Positions 1-9,558 of a stretch of DNA of 64,000 nt are shown here, in pieces. Both the position numbers and the translations under genes were made by a program. A model generated the notes under the pieces. It saw nothing but the letters and a program-made list of their open reading frames with translations. It did no database searches and was not told where the DNA came from. This DNA comes from an uncultured Granulosicoccaceae bacterium. GTDB taxonomy: Bacteria > Pseudomonadota > Gammaproteobacteria > Granulosicoccales > Granulosicoccaceae. The stretch covers positions 1 to 64,000 of the forward strand of contig CAKZSB010000265.1 in the NCBI GenBank assembly GCA_937920585.1, given 5' to 3'. Position 1 is the stretch's first letter. The number at the start of each line of letters is the position of its first letter.

Positions 1-370
1 TCTCCTGATTTAAGCTGTGCTTGAGATTCAGGTCTCGTCGTTGTTCCTACCTTACCTTGCTCTTGGCTGCCTTTACTACACACGCTTAACCTCGCTGATT
101 AGCGCGACACAACGGTTACCTAGGCCCGCGATGGCGGTAACTACTGTACCCTGAACAGAACGTTCTTCTACTCACCTTCGTTACTTGCTGATTCGGCAGG
201 CGACTCTGTCTACGGCAACGTTGCCGCTCGCAGTACATAGTACCTGCGTACTTCCTCACTAGAGCGTAGGCTTCGCCTTTCGCAGCCCTGAGGCTTGTAT
301 TGTGGCAGGGACTGTGTGGATTGTTAAAGTGCTAAATGGCTGATCTGCTCTAAGCACAGAGGTAGATTAC
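1..370. other. Gene-free, inverted-repeat-rich region
   Basis: No convincing reading frame is present. The stretch carries several short inverted repeats close together: GTTACC/GGTAAC at 115-141, AGAACGTTCT at 157-166 and GGCAACGTTGCC at 214-225. On the minus strand 321-333 reads AGCACTTTAACAA, close to the boxA of rRNA operon leaders. It lies downstream of dsbD, which is transcribed toward it. A structured RNA leader starting here and running off the left edge is possible but not shown. Confidence 0.4.
321..333 (-). promoter_or_regulatory. boxA-like rRNA antitermination motif (tentative)
   Basis: Read on the minus strand the sequence is AGCACTTTAACAA. The E. coli rrn boxA is TGCTCTTTAACA, so 10 of 12 positions agree. 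If real, it would belong to a transcript heading left out of the window. Only about 40 bases separate it from the dsbD stop, which leaves little room for a normal rrn promoter, so chance similarity is a serious alternative. Confidence 0.3.
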
Positions 371-2347
371 TCAGCGATAGGCCAAAGCACCATCTATAAC
401 CTGCGTAAACTTCGATGCTTTCATAAAGCCCATTACGCGGTAAGCCTGCTGTTCCTCTCCACTCTTGTCATAAAACAGAGTAGCAGGTGGGCCAAACAGT
501 CCGAAGGTCTCGAGCAGCTCTTTGTCTTTTGCGTCATTTGCGGTGACGTCGGCCTTCAGCAGCATGGTATCCGACAGCTGAGCAATCACCTTTGAGTCGG
601 TAAAAGTGTAAGCTTCCATTTCCTTACACGAGACACACCAGTCGGCATAAAAATCGAGCATCACAGTTTGATTGTTTTGTTGTGCCAACGCCAGTTTGGC
701 ATTGAGCCCGTCAAGGCCCTTAACGGGCTCGAATACCAATTCGGCGTGATTAACTGCGCCCGTTCCACCACCGGCTACGATTCCTTTCAGTGGCGTGGTT
801 AACGAATAGCTGCCGCTGGCAACACCGATTAGTAGCAACGTGCCATAAATAATAGTGGTGTAGCCCAGGCCTTTGGCCGCGTAGCCCAGCCCGGTTGGAA
901 CGCTGTCATCCCGCTCGACAGCATTGAGCAGAACACCGCTACTGATAGCCAGCAAGGCTGTCAGCGCCATAATCAACCAGGTGGGCGATATGCGATCCAG
1001 CATCCAAATCGCCATTGCGAGCATTGCCACGCCGAAGATTACCTTTACGGTATCCATCCAGCCGCCTGCTCGGGGCAACCACTTGCCAAATGAAGTACCA
1101 ATCAACAGCAGGGGAAGTCCCATGCCCATGCTGAGTGAGAAAAGCGCGGCGCCACCCAGCACTGCGTCACCAGTCTGAGCGATGTAGAGAAGTGCACCCA
1201 CCAGCGGCGCGGTGACACAGGGGCCGACGATAAGCGCGGACAATACGCCCATCATAGCCACCCCCGGGTAACGTCCACCCTTTTGATTCCCGCTGATAGA
1301 CGTGAGTCGGTTCTGTATCGACTGCGGCATTTGCAATTCATACAAGCCAAACATCGACAGTGCCAGCACAACGAAAAGCAGCGCGGTAGCGCCAATCACG
1401 TACGGGTGTTGCAGAGCAGCCTGGACATTTTCACCGCTCAGACCCACAACGATGCCCGCCAGCGTGTAGGTTAGCGCCATGGCGAGCACATACACCACTG
1501 AAAGACGGAAAGCACGTCCGGTGCTCACCTTCTCTCCATCGCCAACGATAATGGATGACAATATCGGGATCATTGGTAGCACGCAGGGCGTGAAGGTCAG
1601 CAGCAGTCCAAGGCCGAAGAAGGTGATCATCGTCAACAGGGCATTGCCGTTGAGCAGTTTCGCGGCGAGTGCGTCGTGTTCAGCAACCGGTGGGGCAGGT
1701 CTGCCGTCTGCATTTGCACCGGTAGCCGGCGTTGCGTCGCTTGCCGCGATGAATTTGGCCGGTACCACTCTGAAATCCATCGTTTTTATAATCGGCGGAT
1801 AACAAATCCCCACATCCGCGCAACCCTGATAAACAACCTCGATCTGCCCCGATTTAACGTTTTCAGGCAATCCTTCGATGTTCAGATTGGCTGTAGTCAG
1901 GTTGCGGTGGGCAATAACATCGCCGAAGAACTCATCTGTCTTTTGCTTGCCTTCGCTCAATGTGGTTTTAGTGACTGACCCTGTCTCAGGCGCGAGGATT
2001 CGAAAGCCGAATTTGTGTTCATACAGAAAGTACCCATCCTGAATCATCCATTCGATCGGCAGAGCGCCATTCGAAAGATCGCCAATGCTCAGGACGAATG
2101 CATCTTCAGGATCGAGAATTTCCGGCTGCCCGCCGGTTAGGCTGGATAGATTGCTCAGCTGCGCCAGTGGTCCGATTGTCTGTGATGTGTCGGCGGCGTC
2201 GCGATATGATGGGCCGGTCCCTGTTGTAGTGACGCCGAGCGAAAAGCCGCGCTCATTTGCGTGTGTGGCAGTACCAAAGCCGATGGCCAGCAGCAGGATT
2301 GCGATAAATTCGGCAATCATCTGAATACAGCGGGGCGTTTTTGTCAT
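371..2347 (-). CDS. dsbD: Thiol:disulfide interchange protein DsbD
   Basis: DsbD carries electrons from cytoplasmic thioredoxin across the inner membrane to periplasmic disulfide isomerases and cytochrome c maturation proteins. The 658-residue product has an N-terminal signal peptide, a periplasmic domain with the cysteine pair in QGCADVGICYPP, a central membrane domain of about eight helices with the cysteine motifs FTPCVLP and GPCVTAP, and a C-terminal thioredoxin domain with DFYADWCVSCKEM. All three redox cysteine pairs are present. It is longer than E. coli DsbD (565 residues), partly from about 50 extra residues after the signal peptide. It is divergent from fxsA. The ATG start is followed directly by a credible signal peptide. 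Confidence 0.95.
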   Translation of the reverse strand: MTKTPRCIQMIAEFIAILLLAIGFGTATHANERGFSLGVTTTGTGPSYRDAADTSQTIGPLAQLSNLSSLTGGQPEILDPEDAFVLSIGDLSNGALPIEWMIQDGYFLYEHKFGFRILAPETGSVTKTTLSEGKQKTDEFFGDVIAHRNLTTANLNIEGLPENVKSGQIEVVYQGCADVGICYPPIIKTMDFRVVPAKFIAASDATPATGANADGRPAPPVAEHDALAAKLLNGNALLTMITFFGLGLLLTFTPCVLPMIPILSSIIVGDGEKVSTGRAFRLSVVYVLAMALTYTLAGIVVGLSGENVQAALQHPYVIGATALLFVVLALSMFGLYELQMPQSIQNRLTSISGNQKGGRYPGVAMMGVLSALIVGPCVTAPLVGALLYIAQTGDAVLGGAALFSLSMGMGLPLLLIGTSFGKWLPRAGGWMDTVKVIFGVAMLAMAIWMLDRISPTWLIMALTALLAISSGVLLNAVERDDSVPTGLGYAAKGLGYTTIIYGTLLLIGVASGSYSLTTPLKGIVAGGGTGAVNHAELVFEPVKGLDGLNAKLALAQQNNQTVMLDFYADWCVSCKEMEAYTFTDSKVIAQLSDTMLLKADVTANDAKDKELLETFGLFGPPATLFYDKSGEEQQAYRVMGFMKASKFTQVIDGALAYR

Positions 2348-2658
2348 GAGAGCACTTTAGTTCGTATTTTTATCCGCCAAGTGGCGGGATACCGAAAATA
2401 GTTGCGATAGTCGGGGGGTTAAAATTCCCGGCGAAACGCTAGTCTGGTCAAGGTGCCGTGCTGACACTGTAAACAGCGCTTTGCCTTCGAATTTTGTCCG
2501 CGCAGATCCTTCGCTCATCTTCAATGCCCTGCCGGATAGCGGTTTGGGCTGTAACTGGTAAACGTAGTGGTTTGACCAAAGATTGCAAATGACGTTCAGG
2601 CCGTCATTATTAAACAGATAGTGTGCCGTTGTTAACATTCTGAATTGGGAGTATACCT

Positions 2659-3138
2659 TTGTTTCCATTCGTTTTTTTGCTGTTTGTGGCTGTGCCGATC
2701 ATTGAGATATTCCTGCTCATTAAGGTGGGATCTGCCATTGGCGCGTTGCCCACGATCGCGATCGTGATCCTCACTGCGTTTGTGGGCACGCGCATGCTCC
2801 GGTATCAGGGGTTGTCGACGCTGAATCTGGCACGGTCCAAAATGTCTAGCGGCCAGCTGCCGGCCAATGAGATGGTCGAAGGCATTGCGTTGGCTGTGGG
2901 CGGGGCATTGCTGCTCACGCCCGGGTTCGTCACTGACGCAATCGGGTTTGCCTGTTTGATTCCCGTTACACGGCGGCTGATCATCAAATTCCTGAGCCGT
3001 AAGGTCCGAGTGGCCGGGGTTGCAGGATTTCAATCGGCGCCACGCGGAGGGCCTGCCCGCACTGGTGGCGGGCAGGCTTCTGGCAAACGCTCATCGGGCG
3101 ATGTGATCGAGGGAGAGTTCGAACGCAAGGAGGATTGA
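2659..3138 (+). CDS. fxsA: FxsA family membrane protein
   Basis: The 159-residue protein matches FxsA, an inner-membrane protein that in E. coli relieves exclusion of phage T7 by the F plasmid; its normal role is unclear. The N-terminal half has hydrophobic helices and the family signature around residues 10-30 (VPIIEIFLLIKVGSAIG). The segment ALLLTPGFVTDAIGF is also typical, and the C-terminus is a Gly/Arg-rich hydrophilic tail. The start is TTG, with GGGAG about eight bases upstream. In many relatives fxsA precedes groESL, but here a DUF4197 gene follows. Confidence 0.92.
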   Translation: MFPFVFLLFVAVPIIEIFLLIKVGSAIGALPTIAIVILTAFVGTRMLRYQGLSTLNLARSKMSSGQLPANEMVEGIALAVGGALLLTPGFVTDAIGFACLIPVTRRLIIKFLSRKVRVAGVAGFQSAPRGGPARTGGGQASGKRSSGDVIEGEFERKED

Positions 3139-3161
3139 TTGCCCTTGAGTAACTGCGGGTT

Positions 3162-3199
3162 TCCCGGCTTGTCTAACTGAACCTCAGGTTCTGCCGGGA
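3162..3199 (+). repeat. Inverted repeat downstream of fxsA
   Basis: TCCCGGC at 3162-3168 pairs with GCCGGGA at 3193-3199, and inside it GAACC (3179-3183) pairs with GGTTC (3187-3191). There is no T-run afterwards, so it is not a classical intrinsic terminator, but it could stabilise or end the fxsA transcript. Confidence 0.45.
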
Positions 3200-3362
3200 C
3201 ATGCCGTTATGCCCCTCGCGAGTGAGGAGCGGTTGATGTCATGTAATGCAAACTTTGATCTGTTTTGCTTTCAACGTCGTGACTGGTGTGAGAAGGTTCG
3301 CAGCCGTTTGAGATCCGGACAACCCGTCAGTAGCCGGGCCGGGTGATTTAAGAGTGACCAAC

Positions 3363-4124
3363 GTGAAAAAAATAATAAGAACATCAACAGTTGCAGTAGC
3401 CACACTGCTGACCACATTTTCCCTGTCTGTCTCCGCAGGTCTGTTCGATAACCTCGCTGACGTTGCCGATGGCGCCTTAGCCGCATACGGTCAAGGCGCG
3501 GAGCATCGGGATCGGCGCGATCTCACAGCGACTGAAATCGATGACGGTCTGCGCGAAGCGCTCGTGGTTAGCGCAAGCGTTGCCGGCGAGCGGTTGTCTC
3601 GCCGCGATAGCTACGTCAACGGATCCAGGTTGCTCATACCGTTGCCGCATGAATGGCGAAAGGCGCGAGCAGTGGCGCAACGCATCGGTTACAGTGGTGA
3701 TTTCAATGTATTACACAAGCAACTGAATGAAGCTGCGGTCGCTGCAATACCTGCGCTGACCCAACTGATCGATGCGGAAGTTGATGCGCTGTCATTTAGC
3801 AATCCCGCAGAACTGTTGCACAGCAGCAAGAAAACTGCCGCCAGCGAGTATTTGCGCAGCTCGAGTGATTCATCGCTTCGCACCACACTTCACCCGATAG
3901 TCAGGCAGGCGCTGGTGAACAGCGGGGCGACCGCCACTGGGCTGAAAATCGCAACACGGGTTGGCAGCTTGCCAATGGTACGCAATCTCCCACTGGATAT
4001 GACAGATCACGTTGTCGATTTGAGTATCGAGAATTTCTTTCGTCAATTGGGCCTGCAGGAGAGTGCGATTCGCTCGAACCCTCAACGTCGCACCAGCGGA
4101 TTGTTGAAAAAGGTCTTTGGCTAA
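3363..4124 (+). CDS. DUF4197 domain-containing exported protein
   Basis: The protein, about 253 residues, has a signal peptide (VKKIIRTSTVAVATLLTTFS, cleaved near SVSA) followed by a DUF4197 domain filling the rest. It contains family-typical stretches such as TEIDDGLREALVVS and LIPLPHEWRKARAVAQRIGYS. The function of DUF4197 is unknown; members are secreted or periplasmic, mainly helical proteins. The GTG at 3363 gives the best signal peptide, and a second in-frame GTG at 3354 is the alternative. It stands alone between fxsA and fabB on the same strand. Confidence 0.88.
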   Translation: MKKIIRTSTVAVATLLTTFSLSVSAGLFDNLADVADGALAAYGQGAEHRDRRDLTATEIDDGLREALVVSASVAGERLSRRDSYVNGSRLLIPLPHEWRKARAVAQRIGYSGDFNVLHKQLNEAAVAAIPALTQLIDAEVDALSFSNPAELLHSSKKTAASEYLRSSSDSSLRTTLHPIVRQALVNSGATATGLKIATRVGSLPMVRNLPLDMTDHVVDLSIENFFRQLGLQESAIRSNPQRRTSGLLKKVFG

Positions 4125-4227
4125 AGCAGTTAGCGTGTCCGTTGGGCAACAAAACGCTGGCGCGATTCCAGCGATTTCATCACGCGTGCTCTGGTAGTAT
4201 TCCGCCACCATCAACAGGGGAATCATT

Positions 4228-5439
4228 TTGCGTAGAGCCGTCGTCACCGGTGTCGGTATCGTATCTTGCCTCGGCAACACGAAAGAGCGGGTCGCAGAAT
4301 CCCTGCGGCTTGGGCGCTCAGGTATCGTCTCAAGGCCGGAGTATGCCGAGCGAGGAATGCGAAGCCACGTAGCAGGCGTGCCTGAGGTTGATTTCCAGGA
4401 AGCGATCCCCCGCAAGCAGCTAAGATTCATGGGCGATGCGGCTGCCTACGCCTATATCGCCATGCAAGCCGCAATCGACGATGCACAACTTGAACCAGAG
4501 CAGGTCTCCAACCCTCGAACCGGTATCATTGCCGGATCCGGTGGTGCCTCGTCGTCGAGCCAGGTCGACTCGGCCGATGTGATGAGGGACAAGGGTATCC
4601 GCCGGGTCGGCCCTTATCGGGTTACTCAAACCATGGGCAGTACAGTATCTGCCTGCCTGGCAACCCCGTTCAAGATCAAGGGCGCCAACTATTCCATATC
4701 GTCGGCCTGCTCAACCAGTGCCCACTGCATCGGCACCGCGCTCGAACAAATCCAGCTTGGCAAACAAGATATTGTATTCGCCGGCGGTGGTGAAGAAGAG
4801 CACTGGACAATGAGTTGTCTGTTCGATGCGATGGGAGCCTTGTCGTCTCGCTACAACGATACACCCTCGCAGGCCTCCCGAGCCTATGACGCAGAGCGCG
4901 ATGGATTTGTGATTGCCGGTGGCGGTGCCATGCTGGTCGTCGAAGAGCTCGAACATGCGCTCGCTCGTGGCGCCAGCATCTATGCCGAAGTCGTCGGTTA
5001 TGGCGCTACATCAGATGGCCAGGACATGGTGGCGCCGTCGGGTGAGGGTGCTACACGCTGCATGCAGGCCGCGCTTAGTGGTATCTCCGGTTCTGTAGAC
5101 TACTTGAATACCCACGGTACAAGCACGCCTGCCGGTGACATCACCGAGCTGAATGCAATCCGAAAAGTCTTTGGCGACAAACTGCCAAACATCAGCTCGA
5201 CCAAATCGTTGTCGGGACATTCGCTCGGCGCTGCCGGGGCTCATGAAGCCATCTACAGCCTGCTGATGATGCAGAATGGATTTATCGCCGGTTCAGCCAA
5301 TATCGAGCAACTCGATCCAGAGGCTGAAGGCGCCCCGATCGTGCAAAAAACGATCGATGCGGAGCTAAACACCGTTATGTCGAATAGCTTTGGCTTCGGA
5401 GGCACCAACGTTTCGCTGGTATTCCAACGCTACGCATAA
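4228..5439 (+). CDS. fabB: 3-oxoacyl-ACP synthase I (beta-ketoacyl-ACP synthase)
   Basis: FabB condenses malonyl-ACP with acyl-ACP in fatty acid elongation and is needed for unsaturated fatty acids. The 403-residue protein shows the thiolase-fold catalytic triad: Cys161 in [10 protein letters not shown], His296 in NTHGTSTP and His331 in [12 protein letters not shown]. The C-terminal [13 protein letters not shown] is typical. The length matches E. coli FabB (406). The TTG start has a strong AGGGGA ribosome site seven bases upstream. The usual partner fabA is not adjacent. It converges on srkA with a seven-base gap and no obvious terminator. Confidence 0.95.
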   Translation: MRRAVVTGVGIVSCLGNTKERVAESLRLGRSGIVSRPEYAERGMRSHVAGVPEVDFQEAIPRKQLRFMGDAAAYAYIAMQAAIDDAQLEPEQVSNPRTGIIAGSGGASSSSQVDSADVMRDKGIRRVGPYRVTQTMGSTVSACLATPFKIKGANYSISSACSTSAHCIGTALEQIQLGKQDIVFAGGGEEEHWTMSCLFDAMGALSSRYNDTPSQASRAYDAERDGFVIAGGGAMLVVEELEHALARGASIYAEVVGYGATSDGQDMVAPSGEGATRCMQAALSGISGSVDYLNTHGTSTPAGDITELNAIRKVFGDKLPNISSTKSLSGHSLGAAGAHEAIYSLLMMQNGFIAGSANIEQLDPEAEGAPIVQKTIDAELNTVMSNSFGFGGTNVSLVFQRYA

Positions 5440-5446
5440 ATAGCGC

Positions 5447-6448
5447 TCAGCGATACATCGGTAATTGCAGAGGCGGTTCATCCAGAGCCGCACTCTGTTC
5501 CTTGAGCAGCAGGATGTGATCATCCCAGAAGCGATTGCTGCCGATCCACGGGAATGCCTGCCGAAAAGCCGGTTCATCGCGTCGCTGATCCAGCCAGCTC
5601 GCGTAGTGGATAATCCGCAGCGTACGCAGCGCTTCAATCAAAGAGATTTCAGTCGGGTTGAATGTTCTGAACATTGTGTAGCCTTCCAGCAGGTCAACTA
5701 ATCGCGCCTGCTGGTATGCGCGGTCGCCAGACAGAAACAACCATAAATCCTGTATCGCCGGGCCCGTGCGAGCATCATCCAGATCCACGATATGCGGGGT
5801 TTCATCGCGCCACAGGATATTGCCGGGGTGGAAGTCACCATGCAGGCGGATCTGTGGCACAGGGTGATCCTGCAACAGGCGATCTATCTTCGGCTTAAGA
5901 TCACTGATCAGTTGCTCGTATGGCTGGGTCAGGCCCGAGGGCAGGCGATCATTCTCCAGCAGCCATTCCGCGGGTTCCGTTGCCAGCCGCGCAGAGCTGA
6001 TGGCCGGTCGATGACGGAATTGTTTCTGCTCGCCGACCATATGGATCTGGGCGATGAAACGCCCGATGATTTCAAGCTGGTCCGGATTGTCCAGCTCCGG
6101 GCTGCGTCCCCCGCGCATCGGGTAAAGAGCAAACTGGAATCTGCCATACTCTCTCAGTGTGTTGCCCGCTGCGTCGGGCAACGGGCAGACGATCGGTATA
6201 TCGACCGCGGCAAGCTCGGCAGCAAAAGCATGTTCTTCGTTTATCGACTCCGCTGTCCAGCGATTCGGGCGGTAGAACTTTGCGATCACCGGTAAATCGT
6301 CTTCGATCCCCACCCGATACACTCTGTTTTCATAACTATTGAGGGCCAGCAGGCGTCGGTCGCACAGATACTGTTGCGACTCGATGGCATCGATAATCGT
6401 GTCGGGTGACAAATCCGCGAAGTCTGAGTTGTTGTCGTCTACTTCCAT
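5447..6448 (-). CDS. srkA: Stress response serine/threonine kinase SrkA (YihE/RdoA)
   Basis: SrkA is an aminoglycoside-phosphotransferase-like kinase that protects cells from stress-induced death and, in E. coli, sits upstream of dsbA. The product is strikingly similar to the E. coli protein: LNSYENRVYRVG, IAKFYRPNRWTAE, catalytic loop LHGDFHPGNILWRD, metal-binding VDLDDARTGPAIQDLW and the closing EPPLQL. The frame is open for 32 more codons upstream, but the Met at 6448 gives 333 residues, close to the usual 328. No dsbA is adjacent. Confidence 0.93.
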   Translation of the reverse strand: MEVDDNNSDFADLSPDTIIDAIESQQYLCDRRLLALNSYENRVYRVGIEDDLPVIAKFYRPNRWTAESINEEHAFAAELAAVDIPIVCPLPDAAGNTLREYGRFQFALYPMRGGRSPELDNPDQLEIIGRFIAQIHMVGEQKQFRHRPAISSARLATEPAEWLLENDRLPSGLTQPYEQLISDLKPKIDRLLQDHPVPQIRLHGDFHPGNILWRDETPHIVDLDDARTGPAIQDLWLFLSGDRAYQQARLVDLLEGYTMFRTFNPTEISLIEALRTLRIIHYASWLDQRRDEPAFRQAFPWIGSNRFWDDHILLLKEQSAALDEPPLQLPMYR

Positions 6449-6787
6449 AAAGGGATTGCCATGTCGCAACGAGATCAGCTTGCAGTATGGCGGTTTTGTA
6501 AGCATTTTAGGGGCTGATGTGCTTGTGCGATCGGTAAATAGCATCTTTCGGCCATCTGTTGATCGGCATCGTTGTGATACACTTGCACGGATTTACACGC
6601 TGATTGCGGCGATTTGGCGCAATTGCCTGAAGATGTCTGCGGTTGGAACGAGTTACGCCGTCAGATGTCAGCATACAGTCTGCGAAGTGACCATAGAGCG
6701 TCACCGGTCTGCGCAAATCCGCGTGTCATGTGATCCTTACCCGGTCTCCGGGTTCTGTTTTTCTCATCGCTGCTGGCCTCTTGATTC

Positions 6788-7258
6788 ATGGATATACGAA
6801 AAGTAAAAAAACTAATTGAGTTGCTGGAAGAGTCCGCGATCTCTGAAATTGAGATCAAGGAGGGCGAGGAATCCGTGCGAATCAGCCGCGCTAACAGTGC
6901 ACCGGTAGCAGCGGCCCCGCCCGTCGCGGTAGCGCCGCCGCCAGTGGAAACTGCACTGCAAATGCCGCCATCGCCATCGATTGGCAAACTCACTGAAGGC
7001 AAATCGGACGTTTTGGCTGAAGGTACGGTAGTAGAGTCACCCATGGTCGGTACCTTTTATTCATCTCCGTCGCCAGGCAGTCCCTCGTTCGTGAGCGTAG
7101 GCCAGCGGGTGAAGACCGGCGATACACTGTGCATTATCGAGGCGATGAAAATCCTTAACCAAATCGATTCAGAAGTCACCGGCGTCGTAAAAGCTGTATT
7201 AGTCGACGACGGTCAGCCGGTCGAATTCGGCCAGCCGCTCATTGTGGTTGAAGACTGA
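6788..7258 (+). CDS. accB: Biotin carboxyl carrier protein of acetyl-CoA carboxylase
   Basis: AccB carries the biotin that AccC carboxylates and the AccAD transferase discharges onto acetyl-CoA, the first committed step of fatty acid synthesis. It has 156 residues, the same as E. coli. An N-terminal helical dimerisation region is followed by an Ala/Pro-rich linker (about residues 40-60) and a C-terminal biotinyl domain with Lys121 in IEAMKILNQ. accC follows after five bases, the standard accBC operon. The 340 bases upstream, where aroQ often lies, contain no gene. Confidence 0.97.
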   Translation: MDIRKVKKLIELLEESAISEIEIKEGEESVRISRANSAPVAAAPPVAVAPPPVETALQMPPSPSIGKLTEGKSDVLAEGTVVESPMVGTFYSSPSPGSPSFVSVGQRVKTGDTLCIIEAMKILNQIDSEVTGVVKAVLVDDGQPVEFGQPLIVVED

Positions 7259-7263
7259 GCCTC

Positions 7264-8604
7264 ATGGAAAAGGTGCTGATCGCCAATCGTGGCGAAATCG
7301 CGCTGCGCATTATGCGCAGTTGCAGGGATATGGGTATCGGCACGGTGGCAGTGTATTCCACCGCTGATCGCGATCTTAAACATGTACGGCTGGCAGACGA
7401 AGCTGTCTGCATTGGGCCGGCGCCGTCGAAAGACAGTTATCTGAACATACCGGCAATCATTTCTGCCGCCGAGATAACCGATGTCACCGCGATTCATCCC
7501 GGTTACGGTTTTTTGTCTGAAAACGCGGATTTTGCCGAGCGCGTCGAGACCAGCGGGTTCAAGTTTATTGGTCCCTCTCCATCTGTTATTCGCATGATGG
7601 GCGACAAGGTCAGTGCTATCCGCGAAATGCGCGCTGCAGGTGTGCCCTGTGTGCCGGGGTCCAATGGACCGCTGGACGACGATCCTGCACGCAATATGCA
7701 GATCGCCAACGAAATAGGCTACCCGATAATCATCAAGGCCGCCGGCGGTGGCGGCGGTCGTGGCATGCGTGTTGTGCGCAGTAACGAAGAACTTATCGAG
7801 TCGATTAAGCTGACCCAGGCCGAGGCTGGCGCAGCTTTCAACAACGAAATCGTCTATATGGAGAAGTTTCTCGAAAAGCCCCGCCACGTGGAGTTTCAGG
7901 TACTGGCCGACGAATTTGGCAATGCCATTCACCTGGGTGAGCGCGATTGCTCCATGCAACGTCGCCATCAAAAGGTGGTGGAAGAGGCTCCGGCCCCCGG
8001 CATCACCGAGGAACAGCGAGCCACTATCGGCGCCCGCTGCGTCGCCGCCTGCAAGCGTCTCGGTTATCGTGGAGCAGGTACGTTTGAGTTTCTCTACGAG
8101 AATGGCGAATTTTATTTCATCGAGATGAACACACGCGTGCAGGTAGAGCATCCGGTAACCGAGATGATTACCGGCGTGGATATTGTCAAAGAGCAGATCC
8201 GTGTTGCCAACGGCAATCGCCTGTCGCTCACTCAGGAGGATGTCCATATCAAAGGCCACGCCTTTGAGTGTCGCATCAATGCCGAAGACCCCGACACCTT
8301 TATGCCGAGTCCGGGTCTGGTCGAGCAGTTTCATGCGCCTGGTGGACTCGGGGTGCGAGTGGATTCGCATATCTACAACGGCTACAGAGTCCCGCCCTAC
8401 TACGATTCAATGATCGGTAAGTTGATCGTGCACGGCAACACTCGTGCTTCGGCGCTGGCAAGAATGCAGGGTGCCCTCAGCGAGGCTTTTATCGTTGGAA
8501 TCAAAACCAACATACCGTTGCTGGCCAAAATTTGCGACGACGAAAACTTTGCAGATGGTGGCACTGACATCCATTATCTCGAAAAGAAACTTGGCCTGTC
8601 CTGA
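7264..8604 (+). CDS. accC: Biotin carboxylase subunit of acetyl-CoA carboxylase
   Basis: AccC carboxylates biotin on AccB using ATP and bicarbonate. The 446-residue protein has the N-terminal preATP-grasp domain ([16 protein letters not shown]), the glycine-rich ATP loop [13 protein letters not shown], the ATP-grasp motif [20 protein letters not shown], the active-site [14 protein letters not shown] and the biotin carboxylase C-terminal domain. Its length fits the family (449 in E. coli). It is translated directly after accB, consistent with one transcript. Confidence 0.97.
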   Translation: MEKVLIANRGEIALRIMRSCRDMGIGTVAVYSTADRDLKHVRLADEAVCIGPAPSKDSYLNIPAIISAAEITDVTAIHPGYGFLSENADFAERVETSGFKFIGPSPSVIRMMGDKVSAIREMRAAGVPCVPGSNGPLDDDPARNMQIANEIGYPIIIKAAGGGGGRGMRVVRSNEELIESIKLTQAEAGAAFNNEIVYMEKFLEKPRHVEFQVLADEFGNAIHLGERDCSMQRRHQKVVEEAPAPGITEEQRATIGARCVAACKRLGYRGAGTFEFLYENGEFYFIEMNTRVQVEHPVTEMITGVDIVKEQIRVANGNRLSLTQEDVHIKGHAFECRINAEDPDTFMPSPGLVEQFHAPGGLGVRVDSHIYNGYRVPPYYDSMIGKLIVHGNTRASALARMQGALSEAFIVGIKTNIPLLAKICDDENFADGGTDIHYLEKKLGLS

Positions 8605-8628
8605 GCGACGATCGGCAGTGCCGTTTTA

Positions 8629-9513
8629 ATGGATGAACCATCCGGATATCAGTTGTTGCGCGTGGCAGTAGCCGCGCAGGCAGCAGAGCTTGCGGAAGAT
8701 CTGTTGCTGTTCGCCGGAGCGTTATCCTGCAGCCTGACTGATGCCGCTGATACCCCTTTACTCGAGCCCGAGCCCGGGCAGACACCGCTGTGGCCGGAAC
8801 TCATCATCACCGGTATGTTCGATGAGAAAACCGATTTGCGACCGGTGTCGGCGCAAGTGTCGACTGCGCTGGGCGATCAGCTTCACTCCATCGAGACAAG
8901 CCCATTGCAAAATCAGCAGTGGGAGCGTGTCTGGATGGCAGATTTTGCCCCGCTTCAGGTCGCGGACGGTTTCTGGATCGTGCCATCATTTGCAGAGCCA
9001 CCGGATCCAGCGGCGATCAACCTGTCGATAGACCCGGGTCTGGCGTTCGGCTCTGGCACGCATGCCACCACGATGCTTTGCCTGCAATGGCTTGCCCGGC
9101 AGGATCTGCAGGATAAATCAGTACTCGACTACGGTTGTGGCTCGGGCATCCTGGCGATCGCCGCTGCGTTGCTCGGCGCGCGTGAAGTTGTGGCGCTCGA
9201 CATTGATCCGCAAGCCTGCCTGTCCACTATCGACAACGCCGAGCGCAACGGTGTTCGTTCGCGAATTTCAGTCGTTGAAGGTGAGATGGAAGGCTCGCGA
9301 TCGTTCGATATTGTCGTGGCTAATATACTGCTGATTCCACTGCTCGATCGCGCCGATAAATTTGCCGGATTGCTACAAGACGGGGGGCGTCTGGCGTTGT
9401 CGGGTGTGCTCGGTGAACAGGCAACACAACTGCGAACCGTTTATGATGCGAGGTTTGCGCAAAGCGAGATTGTTCGGCTCGACGACTGGTTGCTATACAG
9501 TGCCGTTCATTAA
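8629..9513 (+). CDS. prmA: Ribosomal protein L11 methyltransferase
   Basis: PrmA trimethylates ribosomal protein L11 using S-adenosylmethionine. The 294-residue protein has an N-terminal substrate-recognition domain (with WERVWMADFAPLQV), the family stretch LAFGSGTHATTMLCLQWL, the SAM-binding motif VLDYGCGSGILAIAAALLGA and the post-motif VVANILLIPLLDRA, the equivalent of the NPPY-like catalytic loop. Its length equals E. coli PrmA. It lies 25 bases after accC, an arrangement common in gammaproteobacteria. Confidence 0.95.
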   Translation: MDEPSGYQLLRVAVAAQAAELAEDLLLFAGALSCSLTDAADTPLLEPEPGQTPLWPELIITGMFDEKTDLRPVSAQVSTALGDQLHSIETSPLQNQQWERVWMADFAPLQVADGFWIVPSFAEPPDPAAINLSIDPGLAFGSGTHATTMLCLQWLARQDLQDKSVLDYGCGSGILAIAAALLGAREVVALDIDPQACLSTIDNAERNGVRSRISVVEGEMEGSRSFDIVVANILLIPLLDRADKFAGLLQDGGRLALSGVLGEQATQLRTVYDARFAQSEIVRLDDWLLYSAVH

Positions 9514-9558
9514 CCAGCGAATACTTGCAGAACGACGATCCGGATTGGAAAGAGTGCC

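Noticed and set aside
2357-2668. 103-codon minus-strand frame between dsbD and fxsA
   Set aside because: It covers the divergent promoter region and the fxsA start, and has no protein-like pattern.
7213-8370. Long minus-strand open frame of 385 codons opposite accC
   Set aside because: It is a shadow of accC caused by codon bias; it has no recognisable domain, while accC has every expected motif.
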